DNA of 12,891 nt from Candidatus Zixiibacteriota bacterium (GTDB taxonomy: Bacteria > RBG-13-66-14 > B26-G2 > WVWN01): NCBI GenBank assembly GCA_030613505.1, contig JAUWLW010000064.1:1-12891 (forward strand), in the 5' to 3' direction. The notes below the pieces were generated by a model. It did not search any database. It saw only the letters and a program-made list of their open reading frames with translations, and was not told the origin of the DNA. Shown here one piece after another: positions 7,222 through 12,891 of this stretch. Within the stretch, counting starts at the first letter, position 1. Every line of letters begins with the position of its first letter. The position numbers and the translations under genes were made by a program.

Positions 7222-7905
7222 ATGAAGAGGTTCGCTTTAGTAATCGGCTTAGTAGCCTGCGTCGCCGCCGGCGCGTGGGCGGCCGACGTCGTCGTCGACC
7301 GCGCCCAGGCCAGCCCGTCGGTAGTGGAGGTGCCCGGCTACGACGACACCGTTGAGCTGTCTTGGGATTCGGGCGTCGGTAGATGGTGGCTTATATGGTT
7401 CACCGGCGCCGATACCTGGGTCGGCAACGATTTCGACGTGTCGACCGTTAAAACTTACGGCGGCCTTAAGACGATGCGGGTCCAACTACGCAACAACTGG
7501 CCGAACACGCAATGGGACGGCGGCCGCATAGCCGTCTTCTCGTTCGCCGGCGGCGTTCCGGGCTCGATTATGTGGCCCACCGGCGGCACGCCCAAATTCG
7601 TCATGCCCACCGGCGCGACCGGCTGGAAAGACTTCGACGTCACCTACGTACTCTCCGGCGCCAAGAAGTTTATGGCGGCTTGGGAGCAATTCTACAATTA
7701 TCCCAACGCCGACCCGTTCATGCTCGACAACAACCCCACCTTTATGGGCCACTCGTGGCAGTACCTCAGTGGACAATGGGCGCCGTTTTCGCAAGATAAC
7801 GTCTTGCCGTATCGCAACGTTATGATACGCATGATAGTCGACAACGACCAGAACCCTGCCGTGTCGCCGTCGAGTATCGGCCGCGTAAAGGCGCTCTACT
7901 ACTAG
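7222..7905 (+). CDS. Secreted beta-sandwich-like protein, tandem paralogue 1
   Basis: The 227-residue protein starts at an ATG 8 nt after AGGAGG. A signal peptide (MKRFALVIGLVACVAAGAWA, then AD) predicts export. The mature part has alternating hydrophobic strands and many Trp, Tyr, Gly and Asn residues. Motifs shared with the next two genes are WDSG, TWVGNDFDVSTVKTY, NNWPN, WDG, FSFAGGVPGS, MWP, AWEQFYNYPNADP, HSW, and a C-terminal IGRVKALYY. The layout resembles secreted beta-sandwich modules seen in FCB-group proteins (strand, GGVPG loop, EQxYxYPN, final short basic tail), but I do not recognise a named family. It has no cysteine after the signal peptide. Its own promoter and terminator make it monocistronic. 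Function is unknown; a surface or secreted binding or structural role is a guess. Confidence 0.85.
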   Translation: MKRFALVIGLVACVAAGAWAADVVVDRAQASPSVVEVPGYDDTVELSWDSGVGRWWLIWFTGADTWVGNDFDVSTVKTYGGLKTMRVQLRNNWPNTQWDGGRIAVFSFAGGVPGSIMWPTGGTPKFVMPTGATGWKDFDVTYVLSGAKKFMAAWEQFYNYPNADPFMLDNNPTFMGHSWQYLSGQWAPFSQDNVLPYRNVMIRMIVDNDQNPAVSPSSIGRVKALYY

Positions 7906-7928
7906 CGGAACGCTTCGATGCGTCATTT

Positions 7929-7955
7929 AAGGGAGCCTAACCGGCTCCCTTTTCT
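7929..7955 (+). terminator. Intrinsic terminator after paralogue 1
   Basis: AAGGGAGCC (7929-7937), loop TAACC and GGCTCCCTT (7943-7951) form a perfect 9-bp stem followed by TTCTT. It lies 23 nt after the stop codon. Confidence 0.85.
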
Positions 7956-7972
7956 TGCGTCCGCTTTTGCGA

Positions 7973-8001
7973 TTGACACTCCGTTCCCGCGCCGTTATAA
8001 T
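7973..8001 (+). promoter_or_regulatory. Perfect-consensus sigma70 promoter for paralogue 2
   Basis: TTGACA (7973-7978) and TATAAT (7996-8001) both match the consensus fully, with a 17-nt spacer. Transcription should begin at about 8007-8009, which coincides with the GTG start codon of the next gene. Confidence 0.85.
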
Positions 8002-8006
8002 GACGG

Positions 8007-8696
8007 GTGCTTAAGTTGCGCGAGGTTGCCGCGATCGCGGCCGCGGCCTTAACGATAACCGTCGCCGGCGCTGCCGACCACGTCGTCGAGCGCGCCGCCG
8101 CGGGCCCCGCGGCAGCCGCGCCCCGGGGTCGCGACGGCACGGTCGAGCTGCAGTGGGATTCCGGCAAGCCGTCGTGGCTTATCGCCTGGCGCTCCGGCGC
8201 CGGCACATGGGTCGGCAACGACTTCGACATCTCCACCGTCAAGACCTACCCCTACATCCAAAAAGTCCGCCTCTACTCCACCCCCACCTGGCCCAACGGC
8301 TCGTGGGACGGGTTCTACCTCGCCGTCTACTCCTTCGCCGGCGGCGTCCCGGGCTCGATGATGTGGCCCGCCGGCGGCCGGGGCAAGTACGTCAAAGGTT
8401 CAACGTCGGCGTACGGCTGGCAGGAATTCGGCGTGAATTGGTCTCTGCCCCCGGGCGTCCGGAAGTTCGTCGCCGCCGTGGAACAGTTCTACGATTACCC
8501 CAACTGCGACCCGCACCTCGTCGACGACAACGCGACCTTCCGCAAGCACTCGTGGGGTTATTACCAGGGCAACTGGCACCCGCTGTCGAATAAAACGGGC
8601 TATTACAACCTGATGCTGCGGGTAATCGTGGACGACGACCACAATCCCGGCGTCGCGCCCGCCACCGTGGGCCGAGTAAAAGCCTTGTACTATTAG
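8007..8696 (+). CDS. Secreted beta-sandwich-like protein, tandem paralogue 2, probably leaderless
   Basis: The 229-residue protein is the closest paralogue of its upstream neighbour. Shared blocks include TVELQWDSG, TWVGNDFDISTVKTY, TWPNGSWDGF, YSFAGGVPGSMMWP, AVEQFYDYPNCDP, KHSWGYYQGNW, LMLRVIV and C-terminal VGRVKALYY. The N-terminus MLKLREVAAIAAAALTITVAGA is a signal peptide, so export is predicted. The GTG at 8007 falls on the predicted transcription start of a perfect promoter, so there is no room for an SD and the mRNA would be leaderless. An in-frame TTG at 8016 is the next option and also lacks an SD. Alignment of the mature ends (AADVVVD versus AADHVVE) supports a start at or very near 8007. 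It has one cysteine in the YPNCDP motif. It ends at its own terminator. Function is unknown. Confidence 0.82.
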   Translation: MLKLREVAAIAAAALTITVAGAADHVVERAAAGPAAAAPRGRDGTVELQWDSGKPSWLIAWRSGAGTWVGNDFDISTVKTYPYIQKVRLYSTPTWPNGSWDGFYLAVYSFAGGVPGSMMWPAGGRGKYVKGSTSAYGWQEFGVNWSLPPGVRKFVAAVEQFYDYPNCDPHLVDDNATFRKHSWGYYQGNWHPLSNKTGYYNLMLRVIVDDDHNPGVAPATVGRVKALYY

Positions 8697-8718
8697 CGAG
8701 GACGTGAACGTTAGCGCC

Positions 8719-8749
8719 AAAGGGAGCCGATTGGCGCCCTTTTTTTTCC
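8719..8749 (+). terminator. Intrinsic terminator after paralogue 2
   Basis: AAAGGGAGCC (8719-8728), loop GATT and GGCGCCCTTT (8733-8742) pair at nine of ten positions (one A-G mismatch), with a long T run through 8747. An alternative GCGCCAA/TTGGCGC stem overlaps it. It lies 22 nt after the stop. Confidence 0.85.
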
Positions 8750-8768
8750 GGGGCCACAGCATCTTTAT

Positions 8769-8797
8769 TTGATACCTTTAAAGGGTATCGCTATAAT
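8769..8797 (+). promoter_or_regulatory. Near-consensus sigma70 promoter for paralogue 3
   Basis: TTGATA (8769-8774) and a perfect TATAAT (8792-8797) are 17 nt apart. Transcription should start near 8804, giving a leader of about 38 nt that contains GGGGAGG. Confidence 0.8.
8771..8789 (+). promoter_or_regulatory. Palindromic operator candidate inside the paralogue 3 promoter
   Basis: GATACCTTTAAAGGGTATC is an inverted repeat (GATACC and GGTATC arms, 7 nt apart) that includes the perfect palindrome CCTTTAAAGG (8775-8784). It overlaps the last four bases of the -35 and fills most of the spacer, a common repressor position. The cognate regulator is not in the window. Confidence 0.45.
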
Positions 8798-8841
8798 AGT
8801 CGCGCGAGCAGCAAGAGCACCCCAAACGGGGAGGTGCGGCG

Positions 8842-9474
8842 GTGAAGAGGCTAACAGCTTTTGCGATAAGTTGTATCCTGGTAGCGGCCGCGGCCGCCGG
8901 CGACGGCGGCCCGTACGAGCTGGGTTACGATAACGGCTCGAAAGCCTTGCAGCTGGCCTGGTATACCGGCGCCGGCTTCTGGGTCGGCAACGACTTCGAC
9001 ATCTCGACGTTGAAGACGAAGCACAACGTCGTTCGCGAGATGAAGTACTTCACGTCGCCCCACTGGCCCAACAGCGGCTACGACGGCTTCCGCATAGCGC
9101 TCTTCGGCCTCGCGGGCGGCGTCCCCGGCGCCAAGTTGTGGCCGGCGGGCGCGGAAGGCCGGTTCGTCAAGCCGGGCGGCGGCGAAGGCTTTAAAACCTT
9201 TTGGGTAAATTACTATTTGGAAACTACGAGATTCGTGGCCGCGGTCGAGCAATTTTACGACTACCCCAACTGCGACCCCTACTTTTGCGATTCCAATCCC
9301 ACGTTCCTGGCGCGCAGCTGGCAAAAGGAGCCCGAAAAACGCTGGGTGCCTCTTGCCGGCAAGAACCCCTATCCTTACCGCAACCTCATGCTGCGCGTAA
9401 TCGTCCGCATCGGCTACGCCGAGTTCGGCGTTACGCCCACGAGCCTGGGCCGCGTGAAGGCCTTGTATTATTAA
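8842..9474 (+). CDS. Secreted beta-sandwich-like protein, tandem paralogue 3
   Basis: The 210-residue protein starts at a GTG 7 nt after GGAGG (8830-8834). A short signal peptide MKRLTAFAISCILVAAAAA, then GDGG, predicts export. It is shorter than the other two because it lacks the spacer they carry between the signal peptide and the first WDSG-like motif (here YDNG). Shared blocks are FWVGNDFDISTLKT, HWPNSGYDGFRIALFGLAGGVPG, LWPAG, AVEQFYDYPNCDP, RSW, YRNLMLRVIV and C-terminal LGRVKALYY. Two cysteines flank the motif (NCDPYFC), which could form a disulfide after export; paralogue 1 has none and paralogue 2 has one. It has its own promoter with a palindrome and its own terminator. Function is unknown. 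Confidence 0.85.
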   Translation: MKRLTAFAISCILVAAAAAGDGGPYELGYDNGSKALQLAWYTGAGFWVGNDFDISTLKTKHNVVREMKYFTSPHWPNSGYDGFRIALFGLAGGVPGAKLWPAGAEGRFVKPGGGEGFKTFWVNYYLETTRFVAAVEQFYDYPNCDPYFCDSNPTFLARSWQKEPEKRWVPLAGKNPYPYRNLMLRVIVRIGYAEFGVTPTSLGRVKALYY

Positions 9475-9492
9475 AGCCTTACCCCACGGGCG

Positions 9493-9519
9493 AAGGCCGG
9501 CCACGGGCCGGCCTTTTTT
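9493..9519 (+). terminator. Intrinsic terminator after paralogue 3
   Basis: AAGGCCGGCC (9493-9502), loop ACG and GGCCGGCCTT (9506-9515) form a perfect 10-bp stem followed by more T (to 9519). It lies about 18 nt after the stop. Confidence 0.9.
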
Positions 9520-9524
9520 ACCGT

Positions 9525-9554
9525 TTGACCGGCGAAGGGCTCCTGTGTTAAACT
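9525..9554 (+). promoter_or_regulatory. Possible promoter for metG
   Basis: TTGACC (9525-9530) is 18 nt from TAAACT (9549-9554). Five of six bases match the -35 and four of six the -10. Because it follows a strong terminator directly, metG needs a promoter in this 60-bp gap, and this is the best match. Confidence 0.5.
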
Positions 9555-9578
9555 TCGCGCCACGCTGCGGAGTAAACA

Positions 9579-11648
9579 ATGCCCGAAAGGTATCTTGTAA
9601 CCAGCGCGTTACCGTACGCCAACGGCCCGCTGCACGTAGGCCAACTCGCCGGCGCGTACATGCCGGCGGACTCGTACGTCCGCTACCTGCGGCTGGCCGG
9701 CAAAGACGTCATCTATATCTGCGGCTCCGACGAGCACGGCGTACCCATAACGGTGCGCGCCGAAAAGGAAGGCGTGACGCCCCAGCGGCTCGTCGACCGC
9801 TTCCACGCCGGCTTGGTCAAAACCTTCGACGCCCTCCGCTTCACCTTCGACAACTACGGCCGCACCACGCTCCGCGAGACCCATTACCCGCTGTCGCAGC
9901 GGTTCTTCACCAACCTGTACGAGGGCGGATACGTCAAGCCGCTCGAGACGGAGCAGCTCTTCTGCGAGAACTGCAAACGCTTCCTGCCCGACCGCTACGT
10001 GGAGGGGACTTGCCCCCACTGCGGCGCCGGCGGCGCCCGGGGCGACCAGTGCGAGAATTGCGGCCGATGGCTAGCCGCGATGGAGTTGGGCGAGCCGCGG
10101 TGCAAGGTGTGCGACGGCGTGCCGGTCGTGCGGAAGACGACGCACTGGTACCTCGAGCTGCCCAAGTTCGCCGACCGCCTCCGCGAGTGGCTGGCCGGCA
10201 ATACCCACTGGCGCGACAACGTGCGGAAGTTCTGCCTGAGCTGGCTCGACGAGGGCCTGGCCGACCGCGCCATCACCCGCGACATCAACTGGGGGGTACC
10301 GGTGCCGCTCCCGGAGGCGCGGGGCAAGGTCCTCTACGTTTGGTTCGACGCCCCCATCGGTTACATAACGTCCACCATCGAATGGGCCCGGAAGCGCGGC
10401 CAGCCGGACCGCTGGAAGGATTACTGGCTCGACGCCGACACCAAACTGGTCCACTTCATAGGCAAGGACAACATCGTCTTCCACGCCCTCGTGTGGCCCG
10501 CGATGCTTATGGGCCAGCCGGACGGCTTCGTGCTGCCGTTCCAGATCCCGGCCAACGAGTTCCTCAACCTCGAGGGCCGGAAGATATCGACCAGCCGCAA
10601 CTGGGCGGTGTGGGTCGACGACGCGCTGGCCGACTTCCAAGTGGACGCGCTCCGCTATTACCTCACGGCCAACGCCCCGGAGACGCGCGACGCCGACTTC
10701 TCGTTCGCCGAGATGGCGACGAGGGTGAACTCGGAGCTGGCCGACATCTTCGGCAACTTCGTCAACCGGGCGCTCGCTTTCGTCAAGAATTACCTCGGCA
10801 ACGAGGTCCCGCGCGCGGGCGCGCTGCAGGCCCGGGACGAAGAACTGCTCAAGCTCGCGGGTCGCCAACTCGACGCCGAAGCGGCGCACGTCGAGAACTT
10901 CGAGATGCGCGCCGCGCTGGCCGCGGCTCTCGAGATCGCGCGGGCCGCCAATAAATATTACAACGACGAGGAGCCGTGGGCGTGGCGCGAGCGCGACCGG
11001 GGCCGCGCGGAGACGATATTGAACGTCAGCTGCCGGGTGGCCGCGACGCTCTCGACGGCGTTCGACCCCTTCACGCCCGTAGCCACGGCCGAGATACGCC
11101 GCATGCTCGGCATGGAGCGGGCGCTGAGCTGGGAAGAGGCCAAGACCGCCGCCGTCCCCGAGGGAGCGCCGCTGGGCGACGTTAAAATTTTAATAGAAAA
11201 AATCGACGACGGCAAAGTCGCCGCTCAATTGCGAGCTCTTGAAAAAAGCGCCGGCCTCGAGCCGGCGGCGGCGGTTCCCGAAGAGGAGAAAGAAACCGTA
11301 CCGACGGAGGAAGATATGAGCGAAGAACACGTAAATATGGACGACGTTAAGAAGCTGGGCATGGTCGTGGCCGAGGTCAAGACCTGCGAGCGGGTCGAGG
11401 GCGCCGACAAGCTGCTCAAGATGACGGTGGACGTGGGCGGCGAGGAGCGCCCCGTCGTCGCCGGCATCGCGCCCTGGTACGAACCCGAGGACCTGGTGGG
11501 CAAGAAGATTATCGTCGTAAAGAACATGGAACCGGCGACGATCCGCGGCGCGGAGTCCCGCGGCATGCTCCTCGCGGCCGAGCACCACGACGTCGTCAAA
11601 GTCCTGGCGCTGGACGGCGACCTGCCCGCCGGCGCCAACGTCCTTTAG
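9579..11648 (+). CDS. metG: Methionyl-tRNA synthetase with C-terminal tRNA-binding domain
   Basis: This 689-residue class I enzyme charges tRNA-Met (initiator and elongator). The ATG at 9579 has GGAG 6 nt upstream. The catalytic domain opens with YLVTSALPYANGPLHVGQLA, with HVGQ at 19-22 in place of HIGH, and has KISTS at 335-339 in place of KMSKS, followed by RNWAVW. That variant is, as I recall, typical of Bacteroidetes-like and archaeal-like enzymes. Two complete zinc knuckles are present: Cys129, 132, 145, 148 and Cys158, 161, 175, 178. The helical anticodon domain covers about 370-540, with NKYYNDEEPWAW near 458-469. An acidic linker (about 560-586) joins an EMAPII/Trbp111-type tRNA-binding domain (587-689), which ends in MEPATIRGAESRGMLLAA and beyond; this domain commonly promotes dimerisation. 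The length is normal. pta follows 79 nt later with no clear terminator between them, so cotranscription is plausible. Confidence 0.97.
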   Translation: MPERYLVTSALPYANGPLHVGQLAGAYMPADSYVRYLRLAGKDVIYICGSDEHGVPITVRAEKEGVTPQRLVDRFHAGLVKTFDALRFTFDNYGRTTLRETHYPLSQRFFTNLYEGGYVKPLETEQLFCENCKRFLPDRYVEGTCPHCGAGGARGDQCENCGRWLAAMELGEPRCKVCDGVPVVRKTTHWYLELPKFADRLREWLAGNTHWRDNVRKFCLSWLDEGLADRAITRDINWGVPVPLPEARGKVLYVWFDAPIGYITSTIEWARKRGQPDRWKDYWLDADTKLVHFIGKDNIVFHALVWPAMLMGQPDGFVLPFQIPANEFLNLEGRKISTSRNWAVWVDDALADFQVDALRYYLTANAPETRDADFSFAEMATRVNSELADIFGNFVNRALAFVKNYLGNEVPRAGALQARDEELLKLAGRQLDAEAAHVENFEMRAALAAALEIARAANKYYNDEEPWAWRERDRGRAETILNVSCRVAATLSTAFDPFTPVATAEIRRMLGMERALSWEEAKTAAVPEGAPLGDVKILIEKIDDGKVAAQLRALEKSAGLEPAAAVPEEEKETVPTEEDMSEEHVNMDDVKKLGMVVAEVKTCERVEGADKLLKMTVDVGGEERPVVAGIAPWYEPEDLVGKKIIVVKNMEPATIRGAESRGMLLAAEHHDVVKVLALDGDLPAGANVL

Positions 11649-11727
11649 TCGCGACGCCGACGGGGGCCGGCGCTAACTCCGCCCCAAAAAATTCCAGCCG
11701 ACAACCCGAAACCCGGGAGGTTGCCCC

Positions 11728-12726
11728 GCGGATTTTTTTACGCGCATACGGAATAAAGGCCGCGAGAACCCCGTCCGCCTTTGCCTGCCGGAGGGAGGCG
11801 ACGAGCGCATCGTCGCCGCCGGCGCCCGGGCCCTCGAGCTCGGCTACGCCCGGGAAGTTACGCTGCTCACGCCCGACCGCGCCGCCGCGGAGGCCGCGGC
11901 GAAAAAGGCGGCCGTGGACCTCGGCCTGTTCACGTTGGTGGACCCCACCGAACACGAGGTCCGCAAGAAGGCCGCGGGCGCCTATTTCGAGGTGCGGGAG
12001 CGCGCCGGCATTACCGTCGAGGAGGCGTACGAGGCCGGGGGGAAGCCGGTTTACGCCGGCGCGTATCTGCTGCGGGCGGGCGAGGTGGACGCGGTCGTCG
12101 CGGGAGCCGCGACGGCGACGGCCGACGTGATGCGCGCGGCTCTCTACCTCGTCGGCCTCGCCCCCGGCATTACCACCCTGTCCACATTCTTCATCATGGC
12201 GACCGACAAGAAAGAGTTCGGCGAGGACGGCGCCCTCTTCTTCGCCGACTGCGCCCTGATCGCGTGCCCCAGCGCCGACCAGCTGGCGGAAATCGCCGTC
12301 GCGACGGCGCGCTCGTTCGAACGGCTCGCCGGCACGCCCGCGCGCGTCGCGATGCTCTCCTTCAGCACCAAGGGCTCGGCGGAACACGCCACGGTCCGTA
12401 AAGTCCAACGCGCGACCGACCTCGTGAGGGAGAAAGCCGCCGACGTCGTCGTCGACGGCGAGCTGCAAGCCGACGCGGCCCTCGTGCTGGAAGTCGGCGA
12501 GAAGAAAGCCCCCGGCAGCCCGGTCGCCGGGCGGGCCAACTGCCTCATCTTCCCGACGCTGCACGCCGGTAACATCGCGTATAAATTGGTGGAGCGGCTG
12601 GGCGGCGCCCGCGCCGTGGGGCCCATTACGCAAGGGCTCGCCAAGCCCATGAACGACCTGAGCCGCGGCGCCGAGGTGGACGACATCGTCGACGTCATCG
12701 CCGTCGCGGCGACGCAGGCGGCGTAA
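11728..12726 (+). CDS. pta: Phosphate acetyltransferase, start codon not canonical
   Basis: Pta interconverts acetyl-CoA and acetyl phosphate, linking with acetate kinase to make ATP or activate acetate. Conserved family blocks (numbering residue 1 at 11728) are [16 protein letters not shown] (14-29), DALFFADCA-like [18 protein letters not shown] (209-217), DGELQADAA (243-251), [12 protein letters not shown] (260-271) and [12 protein letters not shown] (303-314). The full frame gives 332 residues, normal for the short form. However, between the upstream in-frame stop (11674) and a GTG at 11914 there is no ATG, GTG or TTG. A strong SD, GGGAGG (11715-11720), lies 7 nt before a GCG codon at 11728, exactly where family proteins begin (xDFFTRIR). 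Starting at 11914 would delete the LPEGGDER block. The likely explanations are a GTG-to-GCG change, a sequencing error (a T7 run lies at 11733-11739) or an unusual start. I set the start at 11728 provisionally. Butyryltransferase is less likely. Confidence 0.88.
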   Translation, partial: ADFFTRIRNKGRENPVRLCLPEGGDERIVAAGARALELGYAREVTLLTPDRAAAEAAAKKAAVDLGLFTLVDPTEHEVRKKAAGAYFEVRERAGITVEEAYEAGGKPVYAGAYLLRAGEVDAVVAGAATATADVMRAALYLVGLAPGITTLSTFFIMATDKKEFGEDGALFFADCALIACPSADQLAEIAVATARSFERLAGTPARVAMLSFSTKGSAEHATVRKVQRATDLVREKAADVVVDGELQADAALVLEVGEKKAPGSPVAGRANCLIFPTLHAGNIAYKLVERLGGARAVGPITQGLAKPMNDLSRGAEVDDIVDVIAVAATQAA

Positions 12727-12735
12727 AGGAAGTGC

Positions 12736-12755
12736 ATCCGACATTCCTGTCGGAT
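12736..12755 (+). other. Short hairpin downstream of pta
   Basis: ATCCGACA-TTCC-TGTCGGAT is a perfect 8-bp stem with a 4-nt loop, 9 nt after the pta stop. It has no U-tract of its own and stands directly before the terminator, so it may stabilise the 3' end of the mRNA. Confidence 0.6.
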
Positions 12756-12757
12756 AG

Positions 12758-12799
12758 GAAGCGACGGGTTTAATACCCGCCGCTTCTTTATTATGTTTT
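12758..12799 (+). terminator. Intrinsic terminator after pta
   Basis: GAAGCG-A-CGGGT, loop TTAAT, then ACCCG-C-CGCTTC (12758-12786) forms an 11-bp stem with one A-C mismatch. It is followed by TTTATTATGTTTTT. No plus-strand gene lies between it and the window end. Confidence 0.8.
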
Positions 12800-12858
12800 T
12801 AACGTGGGCGCGAAGGCGGCTCGAGCTAAAGGTCGGCCGCTACTTTATCCCCCGGGCC

Positions 12859-12887
12859 TTGCCTACCGTATAAACACCTGTTATAAT
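12859..12887 (+). promoter_or_regulatory. Sigma70 promoter pointing out of the window
   Basis: TTGCCT (12859-12864) and a perfect TATAAT (12882-12887) have a 17-nt spacer ending in TGT, so the -10 is extended. It follows the pta terminator, so a new plus-strand transcription unit probably begins just beyond 12891. Confidence 0.65.
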
Positions 12888-12891
12888 CTAC

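Noticed and set aside
11677-11727. A terminator between metG and pta
   Set aside because: The GC-rich stretch after metG and the A6 run at 11685-11690 do not form a convincing stem followed by T residues.
11596-12744. A 382-codon open frame on the minus strand across pta
   Set aside because: It is antisense to conserved Pta coding sequence and shows low-complexity Arg/Gly/Ala composition with no family motifs.

Overview
The window is GC-rich and gene-dense, with bacterial housekeeping genes (grpE, dnaJ, cysS, metG, pta) beside a set of secreted proteins of unknown function. It has no tRNA or rRNA genes, CRISPR arrays or insertion sequences that I can see. Several features fit an uncultivated lineage of the FCB or related candidate-phylum type: a methionyl-tRNA synthetase with a KISTS signature, two complete zinc knuckles and a fused C-terminal tRNA-binding domain; a DUF2723 membrane protein carrying TPRs; and secreted proteins with a repeated C-terminal GRVKALYY motif. 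The phylum assignment is inference only.

Left half (1-5524), all on the minus strand. Reading in the direction of transcription, a near-consensus promoter (5496-5524) drives grpE and dnaJ, 18 bp apart. After a 121-bp gap come a predicted lipoprotein resembling GH113 glycoside hydrolases and a DUF2723 GT-C-like membrane protein with C-terminal TPRs, then a probable terminator. A separate promoter (386-414) drives a secreted protein whose 3' end lies outside the window. The Shine-Dalgarno (SD) sequence of the GH113-like gene is buried in a perfect 9-bp inverted repeat.

Right half (5548-12891), all on the plus strand. cysS diverges from grpE and ends in a hairpin. Three tandem paralogues of a small secreted protein follow (7222-9474), each with its own near-consensus 17-bp-spacer promoter and its own intrinsic terminator. 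Their translation signals differ: the first has a long structured leader and a strong SD, the second appears leaderless, and the third has a strong SD and a palindrome between the -35 and -10. metG and pta follow. pta is intact over its conserved body but has no ATG, GTG or TTG in frame at its expected start; a GCG codon sits where the start should be, 7 nt after a GGGAGG SD. A strong terminator closes pta, and a final promoter (12859-12887) points out of the window.

The most unusual content is the insulated triplet of secreted paralogues and their varied leaders. Next are the start-less pta and the SD-sequestering hairpin in front of the GH113-like gene. No defence system or mobile element is visible.
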